Below are positions 1 through 5,476 of a stretch of DNA of 7,685 nt, in pieces. The first letter of the stretch is position 1. Each line of letters starts with the position of its first letter. The notes beneath the pieces were generated by a model. It had not been told where the DNA came from and did no database searches. It saw nothing but the letters and a program-made list of their open reading frames with translations. Made by a program: the position numbers and the translations under genes. Source of the stretch: CAYVKY01 sp964452115 (GTDB taxonomy: Bacteria; Bacteroidota; Ignavibacteria; Tepidaquicellales; Tepidaquicellaceae); contig CAYVKY010000112.1 of NCBI GenBank assembly GCA_964452115.1, forward strand, positions 1 through 7,685, in the 5' to 3' direction.

Positions 1-73
1 TATCCGAAAGGAAACTCGTTAATCCCGTAAAAAAAATATTCCTGTTAAATCCAAATATCTTCTTTTCTGACAT
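1..73 (-). CDS. Probable MFS transporter, N-terminal fragment (cut by window edge)
   Basis: Reading leftward from an ATG at 71-73, the frame stays open to the window edge and gives 24 residues. They begin MSEKKIFGFNRN and run on into IFFTGLTSFLSD. A short charged leader followed by a hydrophobic stretch ending in a LTSFLSD-like motif is how many major facilitator superfamily transporters begin (family pattern N-x-x-x-L-G-L-x-S-F-x-x-D, normally followed by S-S-E-M). The product would be an inner-membrane carrier of about 400 residues with 12 helices; the substrate cannot be guessed. No Shine-Dalgarno sequence precedes the ATG, as for most genes here. The gene lies downstream of the DUF6600 gene on the same strand, but a terminator and about 180 bases separate them, so it should have its own promoter. 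The family call rests on only 24 residues. Confidence 0.55.
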   Translation of the reverse strand, partial: MSEKKIFGFNRNIFFTGLTSFLSD

Positions 74-86
74 AATAACTAATAAA

Positions 87-123
87 AATATTATATTAAA
101 ATTTTTTTACCCAATATAATATT
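87..123. repeat. 11-bp perfect inverted repeat upstream of the MFS gene
   Basis: AATATTATATT (87-97) and its exact reverse complement AATATAATATT (113-123) flank a 15-base spacer. The near arm starts 14 bases before the MFS start codon, and the far arm covers the candidate -10 box. It could be a regulator binding site or a hairpin in the mRNA leader. Both arms contain only A and T, so chance is a real alternative. Confidence 0.5.
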
Positions 124-145
124 CAATAATTATTACCTGTGTTAA
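116..145 (-). promoter_or_regulatory. Candidate promoter of the MFS gene
   Basis: On the minus strand a TTAACA box (140-145) is followed after 18 bases by TATTAT (116-121), giving 5/6 and 4/6 matches to sigma-70 boxes. The leader would be about 35 bases. The region is very A+T-rich, so such matches are cheap. Support is positional: the terminator of the preceding gene forces a new promoter somewhere between 74 and 254. Confidence 0.25.
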
Positions 146-161
146 TTGCAGCTGCGGTTAA
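142..161. promoter_or_regulatory. 20-bp imperfect palindrome, possible operator
   Basis: TTAA-TTGCAGCTGCGG-TTAA reads as a palindrome with a GCAGCTGC core and TTAA ends. Only the two T/G positions between core and ends break the symmetry. It overlaps the candidate -35 box (140-145) of the MFS gene, which suits a repressor site. No known regulator motif is recognised. Confidence 0.3.
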
Positions 162-171
162 TTAGATTTTA

Positions 172-247
172 CCCTCCTTCCCAAGCTCGGGAGGCTGCGC
201 AAAAACGCTCCCGACTTCTCGTGCCGCTGCTCCAGCGGCGGCACGAG
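172..247. repeat. G+C-rich nested hairpin element (possible interspersed palindromic repeat)
   Basis: Bases 172-250 are about 70% G+C by hand count, in an otherwise A+T-rich intergenic region. Three palindromic units follow each other. The first is TCCC/GGGA around AAGCTC (179-192), which can also pair as CCTCC (173-177) with GGAGG (190-194). The second is TCGGGAG (187-193) with CTCCCGA (208-214). The third is a 10-bp stem of CTCGTGCCGC (218-227) with GCGGCACGAG (238-247). The first two share bases, so they are alternative folds. I see no open frame that looks like a gene here. The composition jump and hairpins resemble REP-type intergenic repeats, but one copy cannot prove that. Confidence 0.5.
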
Positions 248-254
248 GGGCAAA

Positions 255-290
255 AAAAGAGTCCCTCCGTTTTCACAGAGGAACTCTTTT
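255..290 (-). terminator. Rho-independent terminator of the DUF6600 gene
   Basis: AAAAGAGT (255-262) pairs with ACTCTTTT (283-290), and CCTC (264-267) with GAGG (278-281), closing a 10-base loop. The intervening C263/A282 pair is a mismatch in a plus-strand transcript but a G-U wobble in a minus-strand one. Leftward transcripts end in a run of seven U (252-258). The hairpin lies 32 bases past the stop codon of the DUF6600 gene. Confidence 0.85.
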
Positions 291-322
291 ATTAAGTTAT
301 ATTTATAAACCTTAATTATTAA

Positions 323-1990
323 TTATTTTTTGCTCTTACCGTTTTCGTGATTCTGCTGGACTCTTCCGCCCGGATTATTATTGCTTCTGTTGTTTCCGTT
401 CGAACGGTTCATCTGCGAAGGCTGCTGAGTTTTAAAGCTGCCGTTGTTATTTTTCGGTTGTGGCTGCCTTCCCGGATTTTTATAACTTCCGTTATTGTTG
501 TTTTGTGAGTTTACCTGCTGACGCTGCTGATTCTTATAACTTCCGTTATTATTATTATTCGGCTGACGTTTTTCCTGATTCTTATTACTGCCGTTATTAT
601 TATTCGGTGTATTCATTCGTTGACGCTGTTGATTCTTATAACTTCCGTTATTATTCTTCGGCTGACGCTTATTATCCTGTTTTTTATAACTGCCGTTGTT
701 CTGAGTCAGGTTTTTGCCGCTATTATAATTCTTCAGGCTCTTGTCCGAACCACTGTTAACCGGCGGTGACTTCTGCTGTCTGTTATTATCATTGTTCTTC
801 AGCGTTTTTGCACCGTTGTTTTCGGACATCCTGTTCACCTGATTTTTGAAGCTCTTTCCGTAATCCGTAAATATGTTCTGCCGTTCACCTTGAGAGTTTT
901 TTAATGTTCTCGGATCATTATTCCCATTGGTCTGAAATCCGGTAAACTTCAGGCTTTTATTGTCATCGTATCTCTTAAACGACTTCGGTTCATATCTTGC
1001 AACATCAATATTCTTGCCTTCGAAACGTCTGAAGTTCGGCGTATAAACATTAAATGCATTATCTCGGTAATAAACGTCTCTTATATTGCGTGTATGATAG
1101 ATATTCACAGCATTTATCGTTCGTCCGCAGCTTGTTTCTATATAATGAAGGTCCGGTCCGCGGTTAATTATAATATTATTAGAAACAATTAATCCCGGAG
1201 TACCTACAAGGATGCTTGCAGATATTCCCGATCCAGTGTAATAGTCACAGACATTATATCTGTAAACATTCGGGTCAATAAAGTGACGTCTTTCCACAAT
1301 TATATAATCATTGTTATCTATCACAGGTTCATAAACCTGATCGTCATCTATATATACCGATGGCGGCAAGGGAGCCCACGATACGTAATCATCATTTTCT
1401 CTCCAATCAACCCAGGCGGGTGCCCACACTCTGCCCGGCACCCATATCCATCCTTCAACAGGCGAATACACCCATCTTCCGTAGTGATGGATTGTTTCTT
1501 CCCACGGAGTCGGTGCTCTGAAATACCAGCCCTGATCTGTGTAAATCCATTGACCGTTTGAATAAGGTACATAAGCCGGCGATGAGCCTGCTTTCAGTAC
1601 AACTCCTGCATCCGGTGAGGGCTTCCACACAAATATCATTCCCATATTAAAATCATCTGCCTTTGCATCTTTGACTCCCATTAATCCTGAGAGCGGAGAT
1701 TTTTTGGCGCTTGCATTATTATCTGCTTTTGGTTTTATGCCGATTTCATTTTCCGGTACTTGTATCCATTGTCCGTGAGGAGATAATAAATCGTAAAACT
1801 GTTTGTAGTCAACTGTTGTTAGGTCTTCATCGGATTCCTTATAATTGTTACTGTCAATTGCAACAGTATTTACAGTATCAATTCCTTTGTTTGATTTATT
1901 TATTATAGCCTTAGTGGCAGTATAAATTCCCAGTATGAATATTACAAGTACTGTTATGCTTGTAATCCTGAAAATCAATTTTTTATTCAT
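323..1990 (-). CDS. DUF6600 domain-containing membrane-anchored or secreted protein with Asn/Gln-rich repeat tail
   Basis: The product has 555 residues. Residues 5-26 are a hydrophobic export signal or membrane anchor without a lipobox cysteine, so the rest should face the periplasm or outside. Residues 62-211 are rich in Trp and Tyr and contain the DUF6600 hallmarks: HGQWIQVP near 72, then GQWIYTDQGWYF, YGRWVYSPVEGWIWVPG and YVSWAPLPP (146-210). The biochemical role of this family is not known. The only two cysteines, C248 and C288, could form a disulfide. From about 340 the chain becomes polar and low in complexity: [KR][ST]LK[NF] motifs at 345-349, 361-365, 395-399 and 417-421 precede a repeat array at 431-535 and a Lys-rich end. 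This tail is basic and probably disordered. The start is supported by AAGGAG (1998-2003) seven bases before the ATG. The gene appears monocistronic, with its own terminator. The domain call is confident; the function is unknown. Confidence 0.85.
   Translation of the reverse strand: MNKKLIFRITSITVLVIFILGIYTATKAIINKSNKGIDTVNTVAIDSNNYKESDEDLTTVDYKQFYDLLSPHGQWIQVPENEIGIKPKADNNASAKKSPLSGLMGVKDAKADDFNMGMIFVWKPSPDAGVVLKAGSSPAYVPYSNGQWIYTDQGWYFRAPTPWEETIHHYGRWVYSPVEGWIWVPGRVWAPAWVDWRENDDYVSWAPLPPSVYIDDDQVYEPVIDNNDYIIVERRHFIDPNVYRYNVCDYYTGSGISASILVGTPGLIVSNNIIINRGPDLHYIETSCGRTINAVNIYHTRNIRDVYYRDNAFNVYTPNFRRFEGKNIDVARYEPKSFKRYDDNKSLKFTGFQTNGNNDPRTLKNSQGERQNIFTDYGKSFKNQVNRMSENNGAKTLKNNDNNRQQKSPPVNSGSDKSLKNYNSGKNLTQNNGSYKKQDNKRQPKNNNGSYKNQQRQRMNTPNNNNGSNKNQEKRQPNNNNNGSYKNQQRQQVNSQNNNNGSYKNPGRQPQPKNNNGSFKTQQPSQMNRSNGNNRSNNNPGGRVQQNHENGKSKK
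386..700 (-). repeat. Coding tandem repeat with alternating 48- and 54-bp units
   Basis: Within the DUF6600 gene the motif NNGS[YFN]K recurs at serines 434, 450, 468, 484, 502 and 518. The spacings are 16, 18, 16, 18 and 16 residues, and the last unit is 18 long. Short units end in RQP-type sequence, as in SYKKQDNKRQPK and SYKNPGRQPQPK. Long units carry QQxxQMN or QQRQxxN sequence, as in SYKNQQRQRMNTP. The array is therefore three copies of a 34-residue (102-bp) dimer. Short (ATT)n runs at 546-558 and 593-604 encode the Asn stretches. All length changes are multiples of three, so the frame is kept. Confidence 0.85.
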
Positions 1991-1997
1991 TATAGTA

Positions 1998-2043
1998 CTC
2001 CTTAAATTGATTTGTGTTTATGTTAATTTTTTAACAACTTCAA
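1998..2043 (-). promoter_or_regulatory. Candidate promoter and strong ribosome binding site of the DUF6600 gene
   Basis: On the minus strand TTGAAG (2038-2043) and TAAACA (2015-2020) are spaced by 17 bases, as in a sigma-70 promoter. The spacer contains GTTAA-TTTT-TTAAC (2022-2035), a 5-bp inverted repeat that might be an operator. AAGGAG (1998-2003) then lies seven bases before the ATG. The ribosome binding site is convincing; the promoter boxes are only plausible in this A+T-rich context. Confidence 0.4.
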
Positions 2044-2105
2044 ATTCACTATTGTTCCTAAAAAAAACAATAAAAGTGAAAACACAAAGTTTACTGAGTG
2101 TTATT

Positions 2106-2798
2106 CTATAAAATTGATTTCAGATATTTCAGATATTCCGATATGTATTTGTTTTTTGATTTTAATTTGTATTGCGCAATATAGCGCGGATGGTGAAGCA
2201 TAACTATTTTGTGGAACAGGTTTTCACTGCTGTTGATTTCACTAAATATTTCAGCGTTTTTCTTCCCAAGCACAAAACAGACGTCACGGTTTATTCCGAA
2301 ACCGATTTGTTCCTTCAGGCATTTTATCATAAAATCGTACATCGTTTTAAATAATCTTTTATCGTCATAGTAATTCATATTAACCCAGTTTCCTCTCGAA
2401 TTCAGTTTTACAAATCCGAGCGGACTGACTGAATTTATGTAGAAGTCTCCGTAAAACTTTTTCACTCCCCCGTATTTTTCTATCATTTCATAAACAAATA
2501 CTGATGACAGCTCATGGCTCTTAAAAGTATCGATTTTTATATCGCAGATTTCTGACAATCTTTTTGTGTCAGTGAAAGGAATACCTGTGACTCCCGCGCC
2601 GTTTCTTCCGGGATTTATGCCGATAATAAATTTTCGTTCATTATTATCATTATAAAATTTTTTATAGAATATTCCGCTGATTTCTGAAATCAAAGGATTC
2701 TCCCTGAATGGGTTCATCACGCGGATTCCTTCAGGAAGCTTACCGTCAAACTTTAAATCTTTATTGAAATTAATTACTTTATCGGCAAATGTATTCAT
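2106..2798 (-). CDS. SMUG2-type uracil-DNA glycosylase family protein (DUF4918-like)
   Basis: This 230-residue protein has the layout of single-strand-selective uracil-DNA glycosylases (SMUG, UDG superfamily family 3). Motif 1 is GINPGRNGAGVTGIPFTD (60-77), matching the family G-[MI]-N-P-G-x-x-G-x-x-x-T-G-x-P-F and containing the Asn expected to help activate water. INSVSPLGF (121-129) matches the region that frames the base pocket (family N-x-C-P-L-x-F). Motif 2 is LHHPRYIAQ (201-209), with His203-Pro204 at the place of the DNA-intercalating H-P-S-P-R loop. The expected reaction is removal of uracil or a related damaged base from DNA, leaving an abasic site. The ATG at 2796-2798 has no Shine-Dalgarno sequence, and length suits the SMUG2 subgroup common in Bacteroidota. 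It follows the VOC gene by 65 bases. Family assignment is confident; substrate preference is inferred. Confidence 0.8.
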   Translation of the reverse strand: MNTFADKVINFNKDLKFDGKLPEGIRVMNPFRENPLISEISGIFYKKFYNDNNERKFIIGINPGRNGAGVTGIPFTDTKRLSEICDIKIDTFKSHELSSVFVYEMIEKYGGVKKFYGDFYINSVSPLGFVKLNSRGNWVNMNYYDDKRLFKTMYDFMIKCLKEQIGFGINRDVCFVLGKKNAEIFSEINSSENLFHKIVMLHHPRYIAQYKLKSKNKYISEYLKYLKSIL

Positions 2799-2863
2799 AA
2801 TATTTTTATTACATCTGCGAAAATAAAAAATTAATTCATCACTTTTAATTCAAAATCCGGAGA

Positions 2864-3280
2864 TTATTGATGTACATCCTGCGGCATTTTGCTCATATCC
2901 ATATGAAAAATTTCCCAGATATGCCCGTCCAAATCCTGAAAGCTCTTTACATACATCCAGGTGTCTTCAATAGGTTTAACATTCGCGATTGCACCTGCAT
3001 TTAAAGCATCATTGACGAGTTTATCAACTATTTCACGTGATTCCACGGAAAGCGAAACTATCACTTCGGTAGAATTACCTGCATTGCTGATTTCTTTTGA
3101 AGTAAATTGTTTAAAAAATTTTTCTGTTATTAGCATTGAAAAAATGTTATCGCTGATTACCATACAAGCGGCATCATCATTTGTGAACTGCGGATTAAAA
3201 CCGAAACCTAATTTTTCAAAGAAGTTCTTTGTTTTATTAAGGTCTTTTACCGGAAGGTTTATAAATATCTCTTTATTCAT
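2864..3280 (-). CDS. VOC (glyoxalase/bleomycin-resistance/dioxygenase fold) family protein
   Basis: The 138-residue protein has the two beta-alpha-beta-beta-beta modules of the vicinal oxygen chelate fold. The first starts with IFINLPVKDLNKTKNFFEKLGF (5-26) and includes DDAACMVISDNIFSMLI (35-51). The second starts with TEVIVSLSVESREIVDKLV (71-89) and ends with SFQDLDGHIWEIFHMD (113-128), where His120 and Glu123 are likely metal ligands. This looks like the widespread stand-alone subgroup often labelled lactoylglutathione lyase-like. Members are usually dimers that bind a divalent metal, but their substrates are mostly unknown, so I would not call it glyoxalase I. The ATG at 3278-3280 lacks a Shine-Dalgarno sequence. 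It sits between the HD gene (76 bases upstream) and the glycosylase gene on the same strand and might be cotranscribed with them; nothing indicates a shared function. Confidence 0.8.
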   Translation of the reverse strand: MNKEIFINLPVKDLNKTKNFFEKLGFGFNPQFTNDDAACMVISDNIFSMLITEKFFKQFTSKEISNAGNSTEVIVSLSVESREIVDKLVNDALNAGAIANVKPIEDTWMYVKSFQDLDGHIWEIFHMDMSKMPQDVHQ

Positions 3281-3356
3281 AACAAGTAATATTAATTTTT
3301 TTCAAAAAGTATTTTAATATTAAACATTATAAGTACAATAAATGTTCAAATCACTG

Positions 3357-4562
3357 TCAAATATAAAATACTTCTTCCAGTTTTGAAAATTTATGAAGTG
3401 ATGATGTCACGAAGTCGAGAGATGACTGCGGCTCGAGCAAATCCATCAGTATTATGGTATCCGCTGATATATATGAATCTTCCAAATTCTCGCGGATATG
3501 ATTATTCAGCGGTATCCACGTGGATTTCATTTCCTGTCCGAGTTTTGCCCATATTACATTTTTATTTATGTTTCTTATCCGCCCGTCGAGTGAGAGTGCT
3601 TCTTTTCCGTGCGAATTATCGGAAAGGTCAACGCCTTTGATTTCAAAAATTCTGTAATTACCAAGTTTCATTGCTTCTTTGGCAATGCCTTTGAGATAAA
3701 GGTCTTCGTAGAATTTCCATCTTAGTTCGGAGATATATGTCTTTGGTGGTTCCTCAAAGTTTTCAATGATTTTTGTCATATCGTCAACATAAGAGCCGAT
3801 ATTCAAAAAATGTTTTTTGTGTAAACCCCCTAATTTTTTAATAATATTCTGTTTGTTGACTGACCTGTCTTCGTCGCTCAGTATATTTAGTATATAATCA
3901 AGAATGAGATTGTAATGATTTGTCAGAATTCGTACACCGTCCTGAAGTTCCTGCGGAATATAGTCTTCAAGAAATTCATCATAATTTTCAAGATTGTACA
4001 CGTTCCCTTTTCTGTTTTTCAAAAGCGGCAGTAAATCTTCAATCGTATCGTGAATTGCGGCAAGAGTACCGTATTCATATTTGCCTTCATCGTTAAATTT
4101 AAGTTTGACGCACACACCGCCGACCCTGTTTAAATGAGCGGCAGCCGTCAGGTCGCATTTACGCGTTAGCAGCAAGTCAATGAATGCTTTAAATATTTTA
4201 TAAACCGACTCCGAATAATTGCCGTAAAATTTCTGAAGATTTTTTATATCGGGAATTTCATTGCAAAGAAGCGCAATATGCACAGCCTGATAATCCCTGT
4301 CATTTTCAAGTTCCGTTCGTGCCCTGTAAATTTCATCAGGTGCATAGAAATCGTGCTGCCTTATCTTAGGTTCAGGAATATAATTGTCTCTGAAATATTT
4401 AGAAATTATATTCTGAATAGATTCTGCCTTCTGAATTCCGGAAAGGCTTCTCAGTGTGTAAATATCAGGTGAAGTCCTTTTCTTCAGACAGTTCAGAACT
4501 TCATTTGCAAGCTCGAAATTGCCCCGCTTTTTTAATTCTTCGTAAACAAATATAGGTTTCAT
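3357..4562 (-). CDS. HD-domain protein with a SpoT-like HDxxED motif, substrate unknown
   Basis: The product has 401 residues. The key segment is DLTAAAHLNRVGG (137-149) followed by LAAIHDTIEDLLP (167-179). His143, His171-Asp172 and Glu175-Asp176 line up with the metal and catalytic residues of RelA/SpoT/MESH1-type (p)ppGpp hydrolases (H...HDxxED). EIKGVDLSDN (307-316) resembles the later K-x-x-D-x-x-[DH]-N motif, so Asp312 is the probable last metal ligand. About 140 residues separate the HD pair from this Asp, roughly twice the spacing I recall for Rel proteins, so there is an insertion or a different helical arrangement. No nucleotidyltransferase, TGS or ACT domain follows. Residues 1-130 are helical and unrecognised. 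No signal peptide or membrane segment is seen, so it should be cytosolic. A role in nucleotide or alarmone hydrolysis is inference only. The ATG at 4560-4562 faces the exonuclease III gene across a 74-base spacer. Confidence 0.6.
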   Translation of the reverse strand: MKPIFVYEELKKRGNFELANEVLNCLKKRTSPDIYTLRSLSGIQKAESIQNIISKYFRDNYIPEPKIRQHDFYAPDEIYRARTELENDRDYQAVHIALLCNEIPDIKNLQKFYGNYSESVYKIFKAFIDLLLTRKCDLTAAAHLNRVGGVCVKLKFNDEGKYEYGTLAAIHDTIEDLLPLLKNRKGNVYNLENYDEFLEDYIPQELQDGVRILTNHYNLILDYILNILSDEDRSVNKQNIIKKLGGLHKKHFLNIGSYVDDMTKIIENFEEPPKTYISELRWKFYEDLYLKGIAKEAMKLGNYRIFEIKGVDLSDNSHGKEALSLDGRIRNINKNVIWAKLGQEMKSTWIPLNNHIRENLEDSYISADTIILMDLLEPQSSLDFVTSSLHKFSKLEEVFYI

Positions 4563-4636
4563 ATCTAATAAATATACTAATAATTTTATTTAAAGACAAA
4601 ATTATTTGTGTTATCTTAAATAAATAAAAAATTTTC
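4563..4636. promoter_or_regulatory. Divergent promoter region with a 9-bp inverted repeat
   Basis: This spacer separates the start codons of two divergent genes and must hold promoters in both directions. AATAATTTT (4579-4587) and AAAATTATT (4598-4606) form a perfect 9-bp inverted repeat around a 10-base spacer, near its middle. For the plus strand TTTAAA (4589-4594) and TATCTT (4612-4617) are spaced by 17 bases, a weak sigma-70 match. Neither gene has a Shine-Dalgarno sequence. A shared regulator site is possible but unproven. Confidence 0.35.
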
Positions 4637-5410
4637 ATGAAAAAAATCAGAATTTACACCTGGAATATAAACGGTCTGAGAGCAGTTTTGAAAAAAGGAT
4701 TTCTGGAATGGATGCATTCATCGGGAGCAGATGTGGTTTGTCTTCAGGAAATCAAAAGCACGGTGGAGCAGCTGCCCGAAGAAGCTGTGAAATTGGAAAA
4801 ATTTCATTCATATTTTTTTCCTGCAGAAAGGAAAGGATATTCGGGTACGGCAGTATATTCAAAAATTAAACCTGAAAATGTAATTAACGGATTCGGCAAT
4901 CCGCGTTTCGATTCCGAAGGCAGAGCAATTTTTACCGAATATGAAGGTTTCGTTCTTGTGAATGTTTATTTTCCGAACGGAGGCAGAGGTCCCGAAAGAG
5001 TTCAGTATAAACTTGATTTCTATGATGAACTTTTTTTCCACATCGAAAAAAAATACAGGGAGAGAAAAGGCATTATTGTTACGGGAGACTATAATTCGGC
5101 GCATAAGGATATTGATGTTGCGAAACCCGATAAATGGTCGAAGATTTCAGGATTCCTTCCGGAAGAGCGTGCCTGGATTGAAAAGCTTTTAAATCTCGGA
5201 TATGTGGATGTATTCAGAAAATTTCATAAAGATGCAGGACTTTATACTTTCTGGGATCCGATTTCGCGCGCACGCGAGAGCAACACGGGATGGCGTATTG
5301 ATTACTTTTTAGTATCGGACGATTTTGTGAAAAATATTATTTCATCGGAAATACATTCGGATGTTTTCGGCAGCGACCACTGCCCTGTATCCATAGATTT
5401 GAAATTATAA
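4637..5410 (+). CDS. xth: Exodeoxyribonuclease III (AP endonuclease)
   Basis: The protein has 257 residues, the normal size for the ExoIII/APE1 branch of the endonuclease/exonuclease/phosphatase family. All catalytic landmarks are present: Asn10 in YTWNINGLRA, Glu38 in LQEIKS (metal), Tyr111 in NVYFPNG, Asp151 and Asn153 in TGDYNSAH, Asp222 in GWRIDYF, and Asp247-His248 in the C-terminal GSDHCPVS. The region RARESNTGWR (211-220) matches the usual DNA-contacting stretch of ExoA/ExoIII. It cleaves the backbone 5' of abasic sites in base excision repair and removes 3' blocking groups; many members also have 3'-5' exonuclease activity. It is cytosolic and the only plus-strand gene in the window. 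It diverges from the HD gene and converges on the YtxH/DUF948 operon; its TAA lies against the opposing terminator. The start ATG lacks a Shine-Dalgarno sequence but gives the standard N-terminus. The gene could equally be named exoA. Confidence 0.95.
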   Translation: MKKIRIYTWNINGLRAVLKKGFLEWMHSSGADVVCLQEIKSTVEQLPEEAVKLEKFHSYFFPAERKGYSGTAVYSKIKPENVINGFGNPRFDSEGRAIFTEYEGFVLVNVYFPNGGRGPERVQYKLDFYDELFFHIEKKYRERKGIIVTGDYNSAHKDIDVAKPDKWSKISGFLPEERAWIEKLLNLGYVDVFRKFHKDAGLYTFWDPISRARESNTGWRIDYFLVSDDFVKNIISSEIHSDVFGSDHCPVSIDLKL

Positions 5411-5450
5411 AAAAGGAGTATCCTTCTTACTGACAAGAAGAATACTCCTT
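5409..5450 (-). terminator. Rho-independent terminator of the YtxH-DUF948 operon, overlapping the end of the exonuclease III gene
   Basis: AAGGAGTAT (5413-5421) pairs with ATACTCCTT (5442-5450), and CTTCTT (5423-5428) with AAGAAG (5435-5440), around a 6-base loop. C5422/A5441 is a mismatch on the plus strand but a G-U wobble on the minus strand. Leftward transcripts run into six U (5409-5414), two of them from the opposing TAA stop codon. Rightward transcripts have only UU followed by A-rich sequence. The hairpin therefore best fits the minus-strand operon, 26 bases past its stop, and may also work weakly for the plus-strand gene. Confidence 0.85.
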
Positions 5451-5476
5451 AAAATTTGTAAGGGGCATTAGTAATG

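Noticed and set aside
386..700. Regularly spaced repeats suggesting a CRISPR array
   Set aside because: Spacings are 48 and 54 bp, the spacers are themselves repetitive, and the whole stretch stays in one frame encoding a conserved low-complexity tail.
460..759. Open frame on the plus strand giving a Tyr/Ser-rich peptide
   Set aside because: It is the antisense shadow of the Asn-rich repeat in the DUF6600 gene; its apparent repeats are the same repeats read backwards, and it has no ribosome binding site or recognisable domain.
2864..3280. Bleomycin-resistance protein or true glyoxalase I
   Set aside because: The VOC fold and metal ligands are visible, but nothing specific to either function is present; the broad family name is the honest limit.
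3357..4562. Full-length RelA/SpoT enzyme
   Set aside because: Only the HD part is suggested. There is no nucleotidyltransferase, TGS or ACT region, and the motif spacing differs, so naming it spoT would overstate the evidence.
4859..5104. Minus-strand open frame inside the exonuclease III gene
   Set aside because: It overlaps a gene with a complete set of catalytic motifs, lacks any domain or initiation signal, and looks like a composition shadow.
5413..5450. Terminator of the exonuclease III gene
   Set aside because: The plus-strand transcript has an unpaired C/A in the stem and almost no U-tract, whereas the minus-strand version is fully paired with six U. It is assigned to the opposing operon, with weak bidirectional action still possible.
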